Assembly: GCA_963969495.1 (NCBI GenBank)
Contig: OZ018328.1
Coordinates: 2,294,001-2,358,000, forward strand
Reading direction: 5' to 3'
DNA: 64,000 nt
Origin: Ceratothoa steindachneri
Lineage: Eukaryota; Arthropoda; Malacostraca; Isopoda; Cymothoidae
Translations under genes and position numbers: made by a program
Notes under the pieces: generated by a model
The model's input: the letters and a program-made list of their open reading frames with translations, nothing else
Told to the model about the DNA's origin: nothing
Databases searched by the model: none
Shown here: positions 11,196-27,300 of the stretch, piece by piece
How the letters are laid out: each line of letters opens with the position of its first letter
How positions within the stretch are numbered: the stretch's first letter is position 1

Positions 11196-12071
11196 TTTCT
11201 TACGCTTTTACCCCATTATTTTGTAAATAACCACAATTGAATCATTGTTGTGTTACTTACTTTATTACTACCATTCTCTACCATAGCATTTATAAATTCT
11301 CACACCGAAAAATAATGAAAAAAATGAGAATTTGGCAACTCAAAGACGGTTAAAATGACCTCAACGATGTGTCGGAAATTGTCCACTTCGGCATACGAAA
11401 GAAATCCTAAGAAATAAGTGCTAAAACAAGCCTGGGGATTTAGGCTGGGCAAAAACCTACTTTTAAGAATGTAAATATTTAACCAACGAGGGCATTTAGA
11501 TAAAGAATGCGGAGTCATTTTAAGAGATAAGAGGGGCAGCCCCACGGGTTGTTTGAACTTGATCCGCCAACCAAAGGCACTCCAAATCTGGTTCCCATCC
11601 ACTAACTACCCAGACCCAGTGCTGCTTAACCTTGATCTTCGTGCGATTTATTTCAAAAAGAAAACCAACAGGGGAGGGGTACACCTCAGATTTTAAGTAA
11701 TGGGGTTCGGGGGTAAAGTGTTTGGCAGATCATAGGCGGGAGAGTTGGGTCCCTCCGGGCCCCGAGTGGCCTTGGTGGCATTCTCTGCCCTCCTCAAAAT
11801 AAGACAAACCTGAACTTCACCACGAAACTACCCTTAGAAAATCACTCTGGATGATGCCTCCGTTGGTTTTTATTATTCGCAAATAAATAAATTCCTAAAT
11901 ACAAAAGAATAAATAATACCTAATATATTCATAAATATATAAATATTAAACAATACAGAAAAAATAAAACTAATTAAACAAAAATTATAAATAAAAATCA
12001 ATAAACAATTATGAGGGGTTTTAGCCCCATCCTTTTTACCTCTTATTTAAGAGGCCTTTATTTCCTTTTAG
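11196..12071. other. no gene recognised
   Basis: A 100-codon minus ORF (11602-11300) has no known motif. The stretch 11870-12010 is very A/T-rich. Confidence 0.35.
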
Positions 12072-12130
12072 GGGAACTACTTACTAACGTGGACTCCGAA
12101 CCACGACGCGTATCTAAGTTCGGCGGGAAG
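12072..12130 (+). repeat. dispersed short repeat, copy 1
   Basis: The phrase ctacttactaacgtggac, continuing tccgaaccac, recurs with changes at 16003-16031, 16206-16258 and, more weakly, 56150-56185. Three of the four copies sit just outside the TA tracts that border the Penelope-like element. Confidence 0.55.
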
Positions 12131-12132
12131 TA

Positions 12133-12194
<62 letters not shown>
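12133..12194. repeat. (TA)n tract
   Basis: About 62 bases of pure TA repeat. It is separated from a second tract (12284-12390) by about 90 bases holding a hairpin. Confidence 0.95.
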
Positions 12195-12197
<3 letters not shown>

Positions 12198-12200
12198 AAA

Positions 12201-12239
12201 AATCTCACAGGAAAATGAAAGGCGGATTCCTGTGGGATT
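12201..12239. repeat. inverted repeat between TA tracts
   Basis: Arms aatctcacaggaa (12201-12213) and ttcctgtgggatt (12227-12239) pair over 13 bases with one G-T position and a 13-base loop. A second weaker pair, actcac/gtgagt, follows at about 12258-12278. Confidence 0.6.
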
Positions 12240-12281
12240 TTTTTAATTAATTGGCTTTACTCACGCACTACTTTGTGAGTT

Positions 12282-15943
<3,662 letters not shown>

Positions 15944-15944
15944 G

Positions 15945-16265
15945 TTTTACCACTCATCAACACTCAGGTAAGAATCCTCTTTTCCTCATTCTGTTTTGGG
16001 ACCTACTTATTAACGTGGACTCAGAACCACGGATATCTACTGCCACTGCGAAGTTGACCCCCACTCGGGGTTCCATCCTGTGACTTACCTCTCCGATGTG
16101 ACTTAACTTGGCCTTATTTAATGTTTCCATTCCTTTAGGGAGTAGCAAATATATAAGTGTAAGGTTTTACCACTCATCTGCACTCATTAGGGCTCCTTAT
16201 TTTTCCTCACTCTGTTTAAGGCCTACTTATTTACGTAGGTTCCGAACCACTGGTATCTAGAGCGT
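15945..16265 (+). repeat. dispersed repeat, two tandem-like copies
   Basis: Two related blocks occur at 15945-16040 and 16160-16255. Each starts gttttaccactcatc, runs through a ttttcctca/ctctgtt region and ends with ctacttattaacgtgg-type sequence and gaaccac..tatct. The end part matches 12072-12110. Confidence 0.6.
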
Positions 16266-17335
16266 ATATGAGACGCCGTGAAGGCGAGAATGATGAAGAC
16301 CATTTTTAAATGAAGGACAAAGACTGAAAATAAATTGGGAAAGACCTTGGCAATAAAATCATTCGAAGTAGAATGTAAAGCAACATAAGGGTTTCAAATT
16401 TCATTAGAATCGGCCGAATTGTTACGACGTTATTGCCCCCCAAACCTCAGGGAAAAGTAAAATGGCTACCAACCGACCGACCCACTTACTAACTTATAGA
16501 CTCGCGACTAAAAAGAATAAACAAAATATAAAGAATTATACATAAATAAATACGAAAAATACCTTTCGCAGCCACAACACAATCTATCTTCCATCACATT
16601 TTCCTGCGGCCAGCGAATGCATCCCCGGTATGGGCGAACTCCCAACTCTTCCACTGCATTTGCTAAAAATTAACACACGCCACAAGATGCTGAGCTACAC
16701 TGTTGAACATTTCACCCTGATGCCTATCACTGCGCTATAACAGTTTCACATTAATTTTAAACCACACAACAACTCTCACTTCATCTTAAAAGGAAGAAAT
16801 TAATGTACTCCGTCAGCCATGCAAATTGCCAGACAATTTCTCTCCAACAACGAGGGGGACACAGATGGGTTTTAGCCTCCAAATTTAATGGCGAGGAATT
16901 AATTTGACATGTGCAAGAGAGAGGAGTTCCAGTGTAAAGTAAAATTGATCTGAGCCTTTGTGCCGTGGCTGTAAACTCTTTGCAAAAAAATATTATAACA
17001 AATTATTCGGGTATTTTATTGTCGCCTTTTGCTTCACTGCGTCTTCTTCGATTTAGCGTCAAGTGCGAATTACTTCTCTCAGTCTTAGGATGTGTTTAAT
17101 TGCATTGGTAGAAAGTAAACCTAGATTTACTTTTCTGAGCTTCTCATCATAATTCCCAGGATAAATAATAGGAATGAAAATTTCTGCTTCATTTTCGTCT
17201 TGAAGAACGCAAATAGCAAATACCGGGTATTGCAAAAGGCCTGTTACACTCGCTACGACTCTCTCTCAAGAGAGGACGCAATGATAGTTTTGATGCCGTT
17301 AGACACATTTGTATTGTTTTAACACATAAATAAAT
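16266..17335. other. intronic or upstream noncoding sequence
   Basis: A short piece of the 80-bp satellite lies at about 16285-16350. At 16841-16895 there is a 45-base copy of sequence that also follows PDE9 exon 17935-18062 (18101-18145; shared core cagatgggttttagcctc). Nothing else is recognised. Confidence 0.45.
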
Positions 17336-17339
17336 GGGT

Positions 17340-17800
17340 TTAAATTGTAACACTATGACCATTCACAGCGGCCAAGGCTAGAATTGAACGCCGCGCGGAC
17401 GAAGTCCTCCTTCCCATGGGTGGCACACGCGCGGTTAACTCGAGGTCTGCCTGAACGAGGTCGATCTTTAAGGTCTTCCCCGTTCTCGAGCCTCTCCACG
17501 ACTCCGTTGTCGATCATCGGCTGCCGTTTAGCCACTTAGCCATGTCGGACACTTGCTGTGGCCCGCGCGTAGGAAAGCAGCAGAGATCTCGATTCTCTTC
17601 ACTTCCAGCTCGAGACACACCTTCACACAATGGAAAAGATGTTTTAAGATCATGAGAAAAGTAGAAACTTTAATTATCATGGACGAAACTTTTTCTGTCA
17701 CACATGTAAACTTCTCGAAAGATAAAAACCCCCCGCATGTAACAGAACTTTTGCATAAACCAGTAAGTCTTAAACAACACAAACAACTTCCTTAGCAATA
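17340..17800 (-). mobile_element. Tc1/IS630-type transposon fragment
   Basis: On the minus strand VKRIEISAAFLRAGHSK (first helix-turn-helix, near 17600-17550) is followed, after stops, by NGEDLKDRPRSGRPRVNR (17485-17430). The upstream noncoding part (17640-17780) matches the region before the transposase at 20573, including aaaacatcttttccattgtg. It is therefore a truncated second copy of that family, in opposite orientation. Confidence 0.7.
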
Positions 17801-17934
17801 TATTATAAGTAAGATTAAGTGCCCCTCCTTCATTTTCGTTTTAGATAACGCTAGCAGCTGTTATTGTGTATATTATTACATGTAGGCTATATGTAGGCTC
17901 TAGAGACTAATATGCCTCTTTGTGTCGTTGGCAG

Positions 17935-18062
17935 GCTGTGTCAGATTGAGCAACGGGTCAATTGCCTGCACGAAGACTTGCGGCCTGCAGTCCAGGCACT
18001 GAAGGACGCCGTTGACGACATCCGGCGACGTCTGGAGGAAGCTGAGTCGTCCTTCTGGCTCG
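17935..18062 (+). CDS. PDE9: PDE9 exon: N-terminal coiled coil
   Basis: Acceptor tcgttggcag precedes 17935 and donor gtgagg follows 18062. The exon starts with the last base of a split codon and ends with one base of the next. The 42 full codons include LCQIEQRV and [19 protein letters not shown], a heptad-rich helix aligning with the coiled-coil segment before the PDE9 catalytic domain. The phase-1 end fits the exon at 21848. The call depends on similarity and phase, since coiled coils are weakly diagnostic. Confidence 0.7.
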
Positions 18063-21000
18063 GTGAGGAGCAAACCCGGGACCCCATTGGGAAGGTCCGC
18101 TCTAACAACGAGGGGGGCACAGATGGGTTTTAGCCTCAAAATTATGACCATGGGGAAAATGAAGGAAAAAGACAATGGGACAAAGAAGACCTTGGGGTAA
18201 GGGAAGAATAAAGGCCGAAGATGATAAAGACCTTGTAGAAATGAGGGATAAAGAATATTAGGGACAGAGACTGAAGGTAAATTGGGAATAAAGACAGAAT
18301 ATGATAGAGACCATAAGGAAAGGAAGTAGAAAGAGACGCATGAAAAAAGACTGAAGGGAAATTAAGGATAATGACGGAATGTAATAAAGACAATAGATAA
18401 ATGAAGTTAAAAGACAGTTCGGGACGAAGACTGAAAGGAAATTAGGGATAAAGATAGAACGTGATAAAGACCATAAGGCAATGAAGGGTAAAGTTAGTTC
18501 TGGATAAAGACTGAAACTTTTTTTTAGTTCACCGAAAACGTGGTTCGTTACGAGAGGACAGTGTGGTAAAACGTACTCTGCTTCGATACTTAAGTAACAG
18601 TATTGTTACGCTGACAAAATCTTACCTAAAGTGCAAGAAAAAATACACAAACTTAAATGTACTTAAGTAAAAGTAATAAAGTATCTTATTCATGAAGTAC
18701 TCAAGTAGTGAAAGTAATAAGCAGCAGCAAATAGTAAAGTACTCATCACCTCAGACACTATTCAGTATACTGTACATTAAACCCTTTTATACCCGCTGTA
18801 CTGATACGTTTTCCTCTCCAATATGTGGGTATCTATACCAAATAGCCAATACACTCCCTATTTAAAAGCATGAATACTCAGCTCAATGTGTGTCTTTAAA
18901 TTTGAAGGCGAATTGACGAATGCGGTCACTTCGGCAATTTTCGGCAAACACAACAAACATTGCAGCTTCACCGAGTTTCCCACATTCTTTTGTACTTCAA
19001 AAATGATTCCAAACATGGCCATGGGTGGGAATCGTCACTAATTTTATTTTCATTGGTAGGAGTAGAACTCATGATGGTCCAGTAATGTCGCCAGATAGGC
19101 TCCTAAAATTTAAAAAAAATAGTCCAGTAATGGCGGGGCAGCACGCTAGGAATTTAGGACAATGAGGAATAATTTAATAAACTGACACCCTCTCTCAGGC
19201 GGGAAAGCGGGAGAGACAAACGAATTGTCTATCGGTTATGAAAGGATGCTCGTGATTGGTCCAAACATGAACAAGCGCTTATGATTGGTTCAAACCAGAG
19301 TACACGCTTGTGATTGGTTATCGTTTGACTTCTGCTTCTACGTCTGTGATTGGCTAAACTTAACTGAGAAGTAACGAATACTTCTATGCTTTTTAAATAT
19401 ATTGAAGTAAAGTAACATAAGAAAAATACGCAAGTCGAAGTGAAAGTACTAATCAAATTATTGAGTAATTTTAGAAAGTAAAAAGTATAACAAAGTTATT
19501 TGAGTGCAATACTTAAGTGATTGTACTTCATTACTTCACAACTCTGCCAGAGGGACAATTTTAAAAAGGAAAACGAAAAGGCGTCCTGAATAAAAGGGTT
19601 CCTGAGCAAACCGGGGACGTTTGATAATGAAATAAATTTGAAATTTTATAGACTGTATTATTGAAACTTACCCATTGAATAATTTATATAAATAGATATT
19701 TTATATGGCTGAGATTGCTTGCGCAGAAAGAAATTAACAGATATAATTTAGAGCAAAGGAGCAATTGGAGACACTTCAGAGATTAAGAATAGCAATTGAA
19801 ATTAAATACAAATGGAAAATATTTTATATGAGTTAAGTGCATTAATTTATATTGGACGAATTTAGATAGGCGGGTATGAATACAGGGGCATAAATATGAG
19901 TGGTAAGACAACAGAGTATAGTCACAAGGATATGCCCACACGGGTTATTTACCTCACGGGGGCTGGAAATACAAAGAAAAAAGGGAAATTACATTCTGTA
20001 CACCACTTTGGACATTCGAAAAGTTTGATTATATAGGAAACTGGCCTTGTCTGGTGGGGGCGGGGGGGAGGGGGATAAAACACGAGTGGCTTTCGGGTTC
20101 AAGCGATACAAAAGGAATCTCGATATTGATTGGTTAATTTGAAGTGCGTCCGACAAGGGGTGGGAGTGGTTGAGGGAAACTGTACAAATCGCATGGATAA
20201 AACAGAATGGGAATGTCCTATGGAGAGTACTTGAGGGTCGTACGCAAAATCAGTAAGATCTTAAAAGGCGGAAAAGCCAGGGGCATTTTAGGATCTTTTG
20301 TAGGAGCTAGCCAAGATGACAGCTGCTACAAGACCAGATTGAAATGAAGCGTAAAGACAGTCTGAGGCGAAGACTAATAGGAAATAAGGGATAATGACCA
20401 AATGTGATGAAGGCCATAAGGAAATGAAGTGTAAATAGTGTTCTCCCTGTTTTTTCAAAAGTTCTGTTACGCTCAGTTATTAGATCTTTCGAAAGGTTTA
20501 GGATAGAAAAAGTTCCGTCAAACAAACTTAAAGTTCTATTTTTCCAGTAAAACATCTTTTGCATTTTGTGTGGAGATGGAAGTGAAAAGAATCGAGATCT
20601 GTGCTCTCCTTGGCACAGGCGGCCATAACAAGTCGGACATCGCCAAGCGGCTCAACGTCAGCCGGAGGACCGTCCGCCGAGCAACGGGGAGCCTCAAGAA
20701 CGGGGAAGACCTCAAAGAATGACCTTGTTCAGGCAGACCTCAAAGAATGACCTCGTTCAGGCAGAGCTCAAATAATGACCTCGTTCAGGCAGACCTCAAA
20801 GAATGACCTGTTCAGGCAGACCTCAAGTTGTCAACCGTTTGGCTGTGAGAGAAAGGCCTTCCAAAGTGCTTCTCCGAAGCTCAAAATGACATCGCTCACG
20901 AAGAAGAAGAACATCTCGGTGGTCACGGTGTCCATCGTCTTCGAGGAGCAGGGCGGCAAGAGGGCGCCTGTATGCGAGAACAACGCCTGGAGGGCTGTCG

Positions 21001-24000
21001 TCGCCTTCTCAACGACTTGAAGAGTCATGGCAATCGAAATCTCATCAAGAAGCAGAACGACCGCGTGGTAAGCTTCGGCCAGGACGTGTTCGAGTTCCGC
21101 TTCGTGTTCAATACCGAGCACCTTTTGCCTCTGTGATGTTGCTCGTTGTCGTGTCTTCGACTGGCGACAAGATGCCGCCGGTGCGGTTCGCGGCCGGTTA
21201 AAGGCTCATCGTGGCCGATTACAGATACATCTTGGCCACGAAAGTCTTGTCCTGGGTGAGAAAGATCACGAATAAAGCAGACTATCTATTTCAACAGGAG
21301 GAAAGTACCATGGCCTACACGGCCAATATCGTGCAAGAGTGATTGGGGTCGAGCATGAACTTCTGGTTGAAGGAATCTTGGCCGCCGCAGTCGCTAGACC
21401 TCAATCCCCTCGACTACAACTTGTGTGCGCTTCTCAAGGGAAAGGGCTTCAATGTGGGCCGCAGCGATATCTACGAGCTCAAGTCCTCCGTCAACCAGGT
21501 GTGGGCCAGCATGTGGAAGGACTTCGTCTGCTCTCCAGGTCTCTCCTGGAGAGCCTACTCACCGCCGAGGATGGTCACATTGATTAAAATTACAATATAA
21601 ACACATATCTACATATATGTCAAAACAATAAAAACTAGTCTGCATTAAAAGTAGCATTGTGTCCTTTGTTCAGAGCGTCGTAATGATTGTAACAGAATGT
21701 GAAAAAGATCATGGGTAAAGTCAGTTCTGGATAAAGATTGGGGGCAAATTAGGAATACTGACCGAATGCGATGAAGACCGAATTGAATTCAAAGGTAAAG
21801 TCCGATTTTAATTCGCTTCCCTCCTTCCTCTTTTCCTACATTTTCAGTTAGCAATTGCAGGGGCACGATGGGTCGCTCGGACCTCGGTGGGGTATGGCCC
21901 CTCACCTCCGTTCACCCATACTGGCGGCACGTCAAGTATCGCAGGAAGGTCGAGTCCGAGATCAACGAGGTCGTCCTCCAGTTCAAGAACATGTGGTGAG
22001 TACCAAGTCGGCTTCATCGTATCGCCCCTTTCCCTTTTCTGACAGTGAAGATTTCATCCTCGGCTCTTTAGGTCATCCTCGAGTGTTTAGTGTTTCCTCG
22101 AGGGTCTATGCGATACTCCAGTATCTAGGTCGCCATCTTATGTCAAGATCTTAGTCCATTGTCTCCCTAGACTCATTCTGTCTCTACTCTTTCTTCCTTC
22201 CTCGATTCCTCCTCACACGACTTCTCCTTCCTCGATTCCTCCTCCCGCGTCTCTTTCTGCCTCGTCTTGTTCTACATCAACGCCTTCTACTTTGTCTAGA
22301 CTCTTACTTCATCGACTCCTTCTGCCTAGACTCTTTCTACCATGACTCCTAACTCGAGCTTTTTACTCCTCCCTCGACTTCTTCTACCTACACTCATTGT
22401 GCTTCGACTCCTTCAGCCTCGACTTTTGCCTCAAGTTCTTCTGCCTTGACTGCCTCGGCTACTTCTTCGCCTTCTCCTGCCACGACAACTTCTGCCTGAA
22501 TCCATTCTCCTCGACTTCCTCTGGTCCATTTCTTCTGCCTCTTCTCTTTCCGATCATTGTCCCTCGAATCCTATTTCGATTTCTTATTTCAATATCGCCC
22601 ATCTGGCGAGTGCCGCCAAGGGCCTAAGTCGCCGTACTTAATTTGGGAACTTAATACTAACTAGTCTACATTAAAATAAAATAAAAAGTAAAAAACTACA
22701 CCACAAAAAACATGGCAAACAAAAGCAAACCAAAACAAATATAAAAAAATTAAGAAACAGAACAAAGGCAAAAAGAAAGGAGCATGCTTCAGTTTGTCGG
22801 GTGGGTCCGCCAGCCCTGTCGCAGGAGCGTGCAACTAACACAAGAAAGGTAAAAAATGAGGTAGGCCAGCCTCCTTCAAAAAGTCAAATAGTCCACAAGT
22901 TTGTGTATACGAACCCTTCCTGAGTACAATGGACAAGCGGTAGCGACTCCTCTCGTCTCGATACCGGGAGAGGTAACGTGCGCAAAGATCGCACAGACTG
23001 GGACATTCAACATAAATGTGCCGAACAGTCCGGTGGATAACCCAGGAATAGGAGTAAGGCACCGCTCGATCAGATGGCGGTGCGTCCCCCGAATGTGCCC
23101 GATTCGAAGACGAGAAAAAGCCGCCTGTAGCCGCGCCGGTATTGGGGGATAAGGACAAGGGAACGTTCGTGGCTCAAAGGCATTCAAATTTAAGTTTCAC
23201 TCGGCCATCTCTCATCCACTTTTCCAGCCAGCTCGAAGGATTTACTTGATTCCTGACATGTAGTCAGTATGAGTAATAGAGAAACGCAGACGGATCTAGT
23301 CGCCCTAGTCTTCTCGGAATCTTTGGCAACCTCTCGGAGCCCTCATTTCCAGCAATCCCCCACATTTCCAGGAATCCAACGGAAGATAATATCGACAACG
23401 CCCGGCTCGAGATAACCGTGGCTTCAAAGATTTCACGAACCATGGGGTTGGGAGGCTCCAACGCCTCGCGGGTACATATTTAGGGTGCTCTGTGAGTTGC
23501 TGAAGGTCACAATTCGGTCTCCGAACAGGACACGACGCTTTATCTCTCGTAGCGAGCGATGCATTGCAATCAGCTGGGTCGCAAAGAAACGAAACGCCTG
23601 ATAGAGCCCCGCGGACTTCAAACAAATGGGATACAGCGTGGAAGCCGACATCCTTCTGGGACTTGCACCATTCGTGTACACTGTCACGGATCCAGCGTAA
23701 TACGAAGTTTGCTCCTTAAGGTCGAACGTAATGCTCCAGGTGGTGGGGATGCATTGGGAGCAAAGGCATGGCGGTAGTCAAATTTGTACCATCCATGGTG
23801 ACGTCATGCACAGAACCAGAGGAGGAGCTTCATAGCTTTAGATCCAAAGGGCTTCTGGGTGTGACTGGCGCCTCTCAGCTGCATATGCACCGTCGGATGC
23901 AGTGAAATCTGTAGGCGACTGAGGGAGACGACCGGTAGCCAGAAGTAGACCGATATGGTGAATTGGTTCCACCTTCAGCAATGGCGCTCGACTGCGGACT

Positions 24001-24265
24001 TCTATCCGTAGTCAAGCGTCGAACGAACCAATGATCGGGGAAAACGGCAGCAAACCAGTCCGCCAGCAGAGCCCCCGCGGAGAGAGAGGAACCCCATGCT
24101 CACTTGGATTTTTCTTACTCATCCTTTTCTTTTGGAGGGAGGAGGGTGGGAAGTGAACCCGCTTCTCCCTCCGCCCTACTGAAGCGGCCCCAAGGCCGGA
24201 CGAACTGAATTAAGAAAATCATTCCCAAAATGGGGAAGATATTGGCTGCCAAGTGGGTAGCAGTC

Positions 24266-24314
<49 letters not shown>

Positions 24315-27300
24315 GAGGGGGTCTTCCTCCCCTTGTGAGTGTTTTGGGACGCATGTCGCTTGGGGAGCAACTTACATAAAAATGGTCTCAGGTTTGCTGT
24401 CTCCCATCAAACCCAGGATAGCCCCCATGGCTAAGTGTGAGGGATCACCTCCGGGACCATCATGATCTCAGTACCATTGGCCAGCCCCCTCAAGGTGTCA
24501 AGTATCTCGACCTGGGAATCAAATGGCACATTGTCTGTGATAATTGGAGAGGGGGAAGCACCCTCCGTGAAGAGAATCTTCCGGGGACCCTAAGCAAGTA
24601 GAGGGGGGTCTGCCACTACACTAGAGTCACCCGATAGTAACTCTGCGCAAGGGGCTAAGTGAAAAGCCCCCGAATACGTATCTCTTGGAGAGCAGGAAAG
24701 ATCCTCTTCGATAGGAGAAACTTGGAGGGGCTCCTTAGCCAGTACAAGGGGGATACCTCCTTAAAAACTTCGGAGATACCCTAGGGCCGCTCCAAAATGC
24801 ATAGAGGTTTAACTCCTTTATCGGTTGGAGGTGGTGAGCTCCTCCAACAAGATTGAGTAGGGAATTATCGGAGACACAATAACTCATGGTCTGAAAAACT
24901 CAATTCAATGCCCCTGCCAGCGACGGCCCCAACAAGGGATCGGCAATGTGGGGACCTCTTGTGGATCCGGCTTAGTGACATGCCTCGGGGAGATCGAGAT
25001 CACCACGCTCGAAAACCAGGGGGGATAAGTAATTTTTGTTCGTTGTCCGGAGGAGCAGTCGTCGCCGTAGAGATCCAGGGGTAGTGGAAGATTGGGCCAA
25101 TGAAAGGATAGAGAACGGGACATTTGTAGTGGATAAGGTGCTCGTACATAAAGGAAGCGGGGGGGGGGGACGCACCAATTTCTCCAGGCCTATACCAAGA
25201 GTTAAAGTACGCTCAAAGACCCAGACCTTCGTTGCTGACACTCGGACAGGCTTCTGTTTCAACTCCTTCTTCCTCGTATTCTTCTGTCTCTATTCCTTCT
25301 TCCTCGAATTCTTCTGTCTCTACTCCTTCTTCCTCGAATTCTTCTGTCTCATCTCTTTCTGGATCTACTATTGCTCGGGCTCCTTCATCGATTTCTTCTG
25401 TCTCTACTACTTCTTCCTTAACTCCACCTGCCTTGAATTCTTCTGCCTCCACTTCTGTCTAATTCCTTTTGCTTACAAGCGCTTTAGTGACCCTCGTTTC
25501 ATCATATGTTTTGGACGGAGCATCGACAATCAATATTGCCCTTTCCAGTCTGCCAGGGTGGAGGAAGCCAAGGCTAACTTGATACTGCCCTTCTTTCTGG
25601 GGCGCTTTTTGGGAGTGCACTGTGGTGGTGGTCAATGCTACTTTAATTGGCGTTTCCTCCACTCAGTTAAGCGACTCGGTGAAAGGGCATGGTCAGTTGG
25701 TTTTCTGCGATGTAATCATGCAGGAGGAGAGTTGACAGATTTCGGCTGGAGGAAAGCCAGCGTCATTTGAGCTGCTAGCTTGACTGGGTGTCATCCGGGA
25801 TAGGTAAAACCCAGACAAGGATTCCTAATGCACACCGGAGCTACCGGGGTCATATACCTTTAAGGGGCAGGAGCGGAGAGTACTTTCTCAACCATGAGAT
25901 GCGTTCAAGTGTTTGATCTCGTGGAACGAGACAGAATCAAGTCATTAGCTTCTTTATGCGAAATTCAGTCTTAATTCAGGACTTCCAGGACCTCCTCGGA
26001 CAAATATGAATCGTATAACTGTGAGGCAGCAGCGGGGTGTGATCCGCCACAATTCACACACTTGGCCTTATACGAAACACTATTATTGTTTACAGCCATA
26101 GAGGAGTTTGTACAGATTTTGGAATAATAAGACTTCGCACGCAGATAAGGAGAAAGCGTTTGGAGCCGGCAGGCTCGAAGAACTCATGTAACTTCTCGAT
26201 GAGAGACTCCGCGTTCCCCGAGACTTCGTTTTATTTTTCTTAATGGGTTTTCTATATTGGGTGATGAGATTGGGCCTTCACCTTTTGACCATCCTTGACA
26301 GTTGCTCCAGGATCTGGCGGACTTGCTTCGGCTTGGTCATTCACTGAAATGACCACTGACCTGCCTACACATTGAATCCTCGCTGAAATTAAAGACCTGT
26401 TTCTTTCTTTTCTCTGGGGTGGACCCACTCCCCAGGAATGTTCCCGCCCTCCTGGTGTAGGACTACCTTAGTCCCGTTTTCGTGCCTCCCATTTACCTCG
26501 TGGTGAGGGTTTCCCCCCTCAAGGAATCGGGTTTCCTGTCACAGACTTGTATCTCCTTTTGTTCTAGAGCTTGGCTCGGCACCCCTACAGTGAGATTAAA
26601 TGCCCTAGATGCCCCAGGGACAACGACTAAAAGGCATCACCTGCCAACCGACGCGTCGTCCCACAGGTCCCCATGACGCTCATGAGTCCAAGATACATGA
26701 ATTGTGGCAAACTCCAAAGGGGTCTGATATTGAACACCTCTGCCCCTCCGAGTGCATTCTCTAGTACTTCAAGTACCCTTCTATAGCGTGCGGACTTTCC
26801 ACTACTGCTACGGGTCTTATGGAGAGGCTTCTGGGAAAGTGAAAGCGAGGCTACCTCCGTACGAGAGAGAGATCCAACTGGGGTGGTTCCGAAAGAGAAG
26901 GGTGATATAAGGAAGCCCCTTTACCCATAAGAATAGCAGAGTTGGAAAGTCCCTTCCTACTAAAAGGATTTTGTACGGTTCCTTGGAAAGAGTGATGGGA
27001 TCTGCTGATCCAGTGAAGGTAGAGTCGCTTGGGGGCGGTTCCTTAGAAAGAGCTGGTAAAATAAGGCCTTTTTAGCGGAAAGTGATGGGAGGGGAGCACC
27101 TCCTTCAGTTAGAAATGTGCCGTAACTTCCTTCTCCTGACAACAAGGTGGGGCGAGGCCACGCTTGTACGTAGCTATATTTTTTAGCATTTTTAGTAAGG
27201 TGAAAAAATCAGAGCTACTTCAAAGGCCCGGATAGATTGTGACCAGGAAGAAGGAACGAAGGTGTCAGCCATAACTAACACCAAGGCCTTTCTCATCAAA

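Noticed and set aside
24115..24370. SLSLSL-type ORFs (also at 53255-53518 and 40497-40742).
   Set aside because: They are translations of (GA)n or (CT)n microsatellites.
25036..25770. A 244-codon plus-strand ORF.
   Set aside because: Most of it crosses the 30-bp pyrimidine-rich repeat, with Cys/Phe/Leu bias from that repeat; the region is minus-strand I-element debris.
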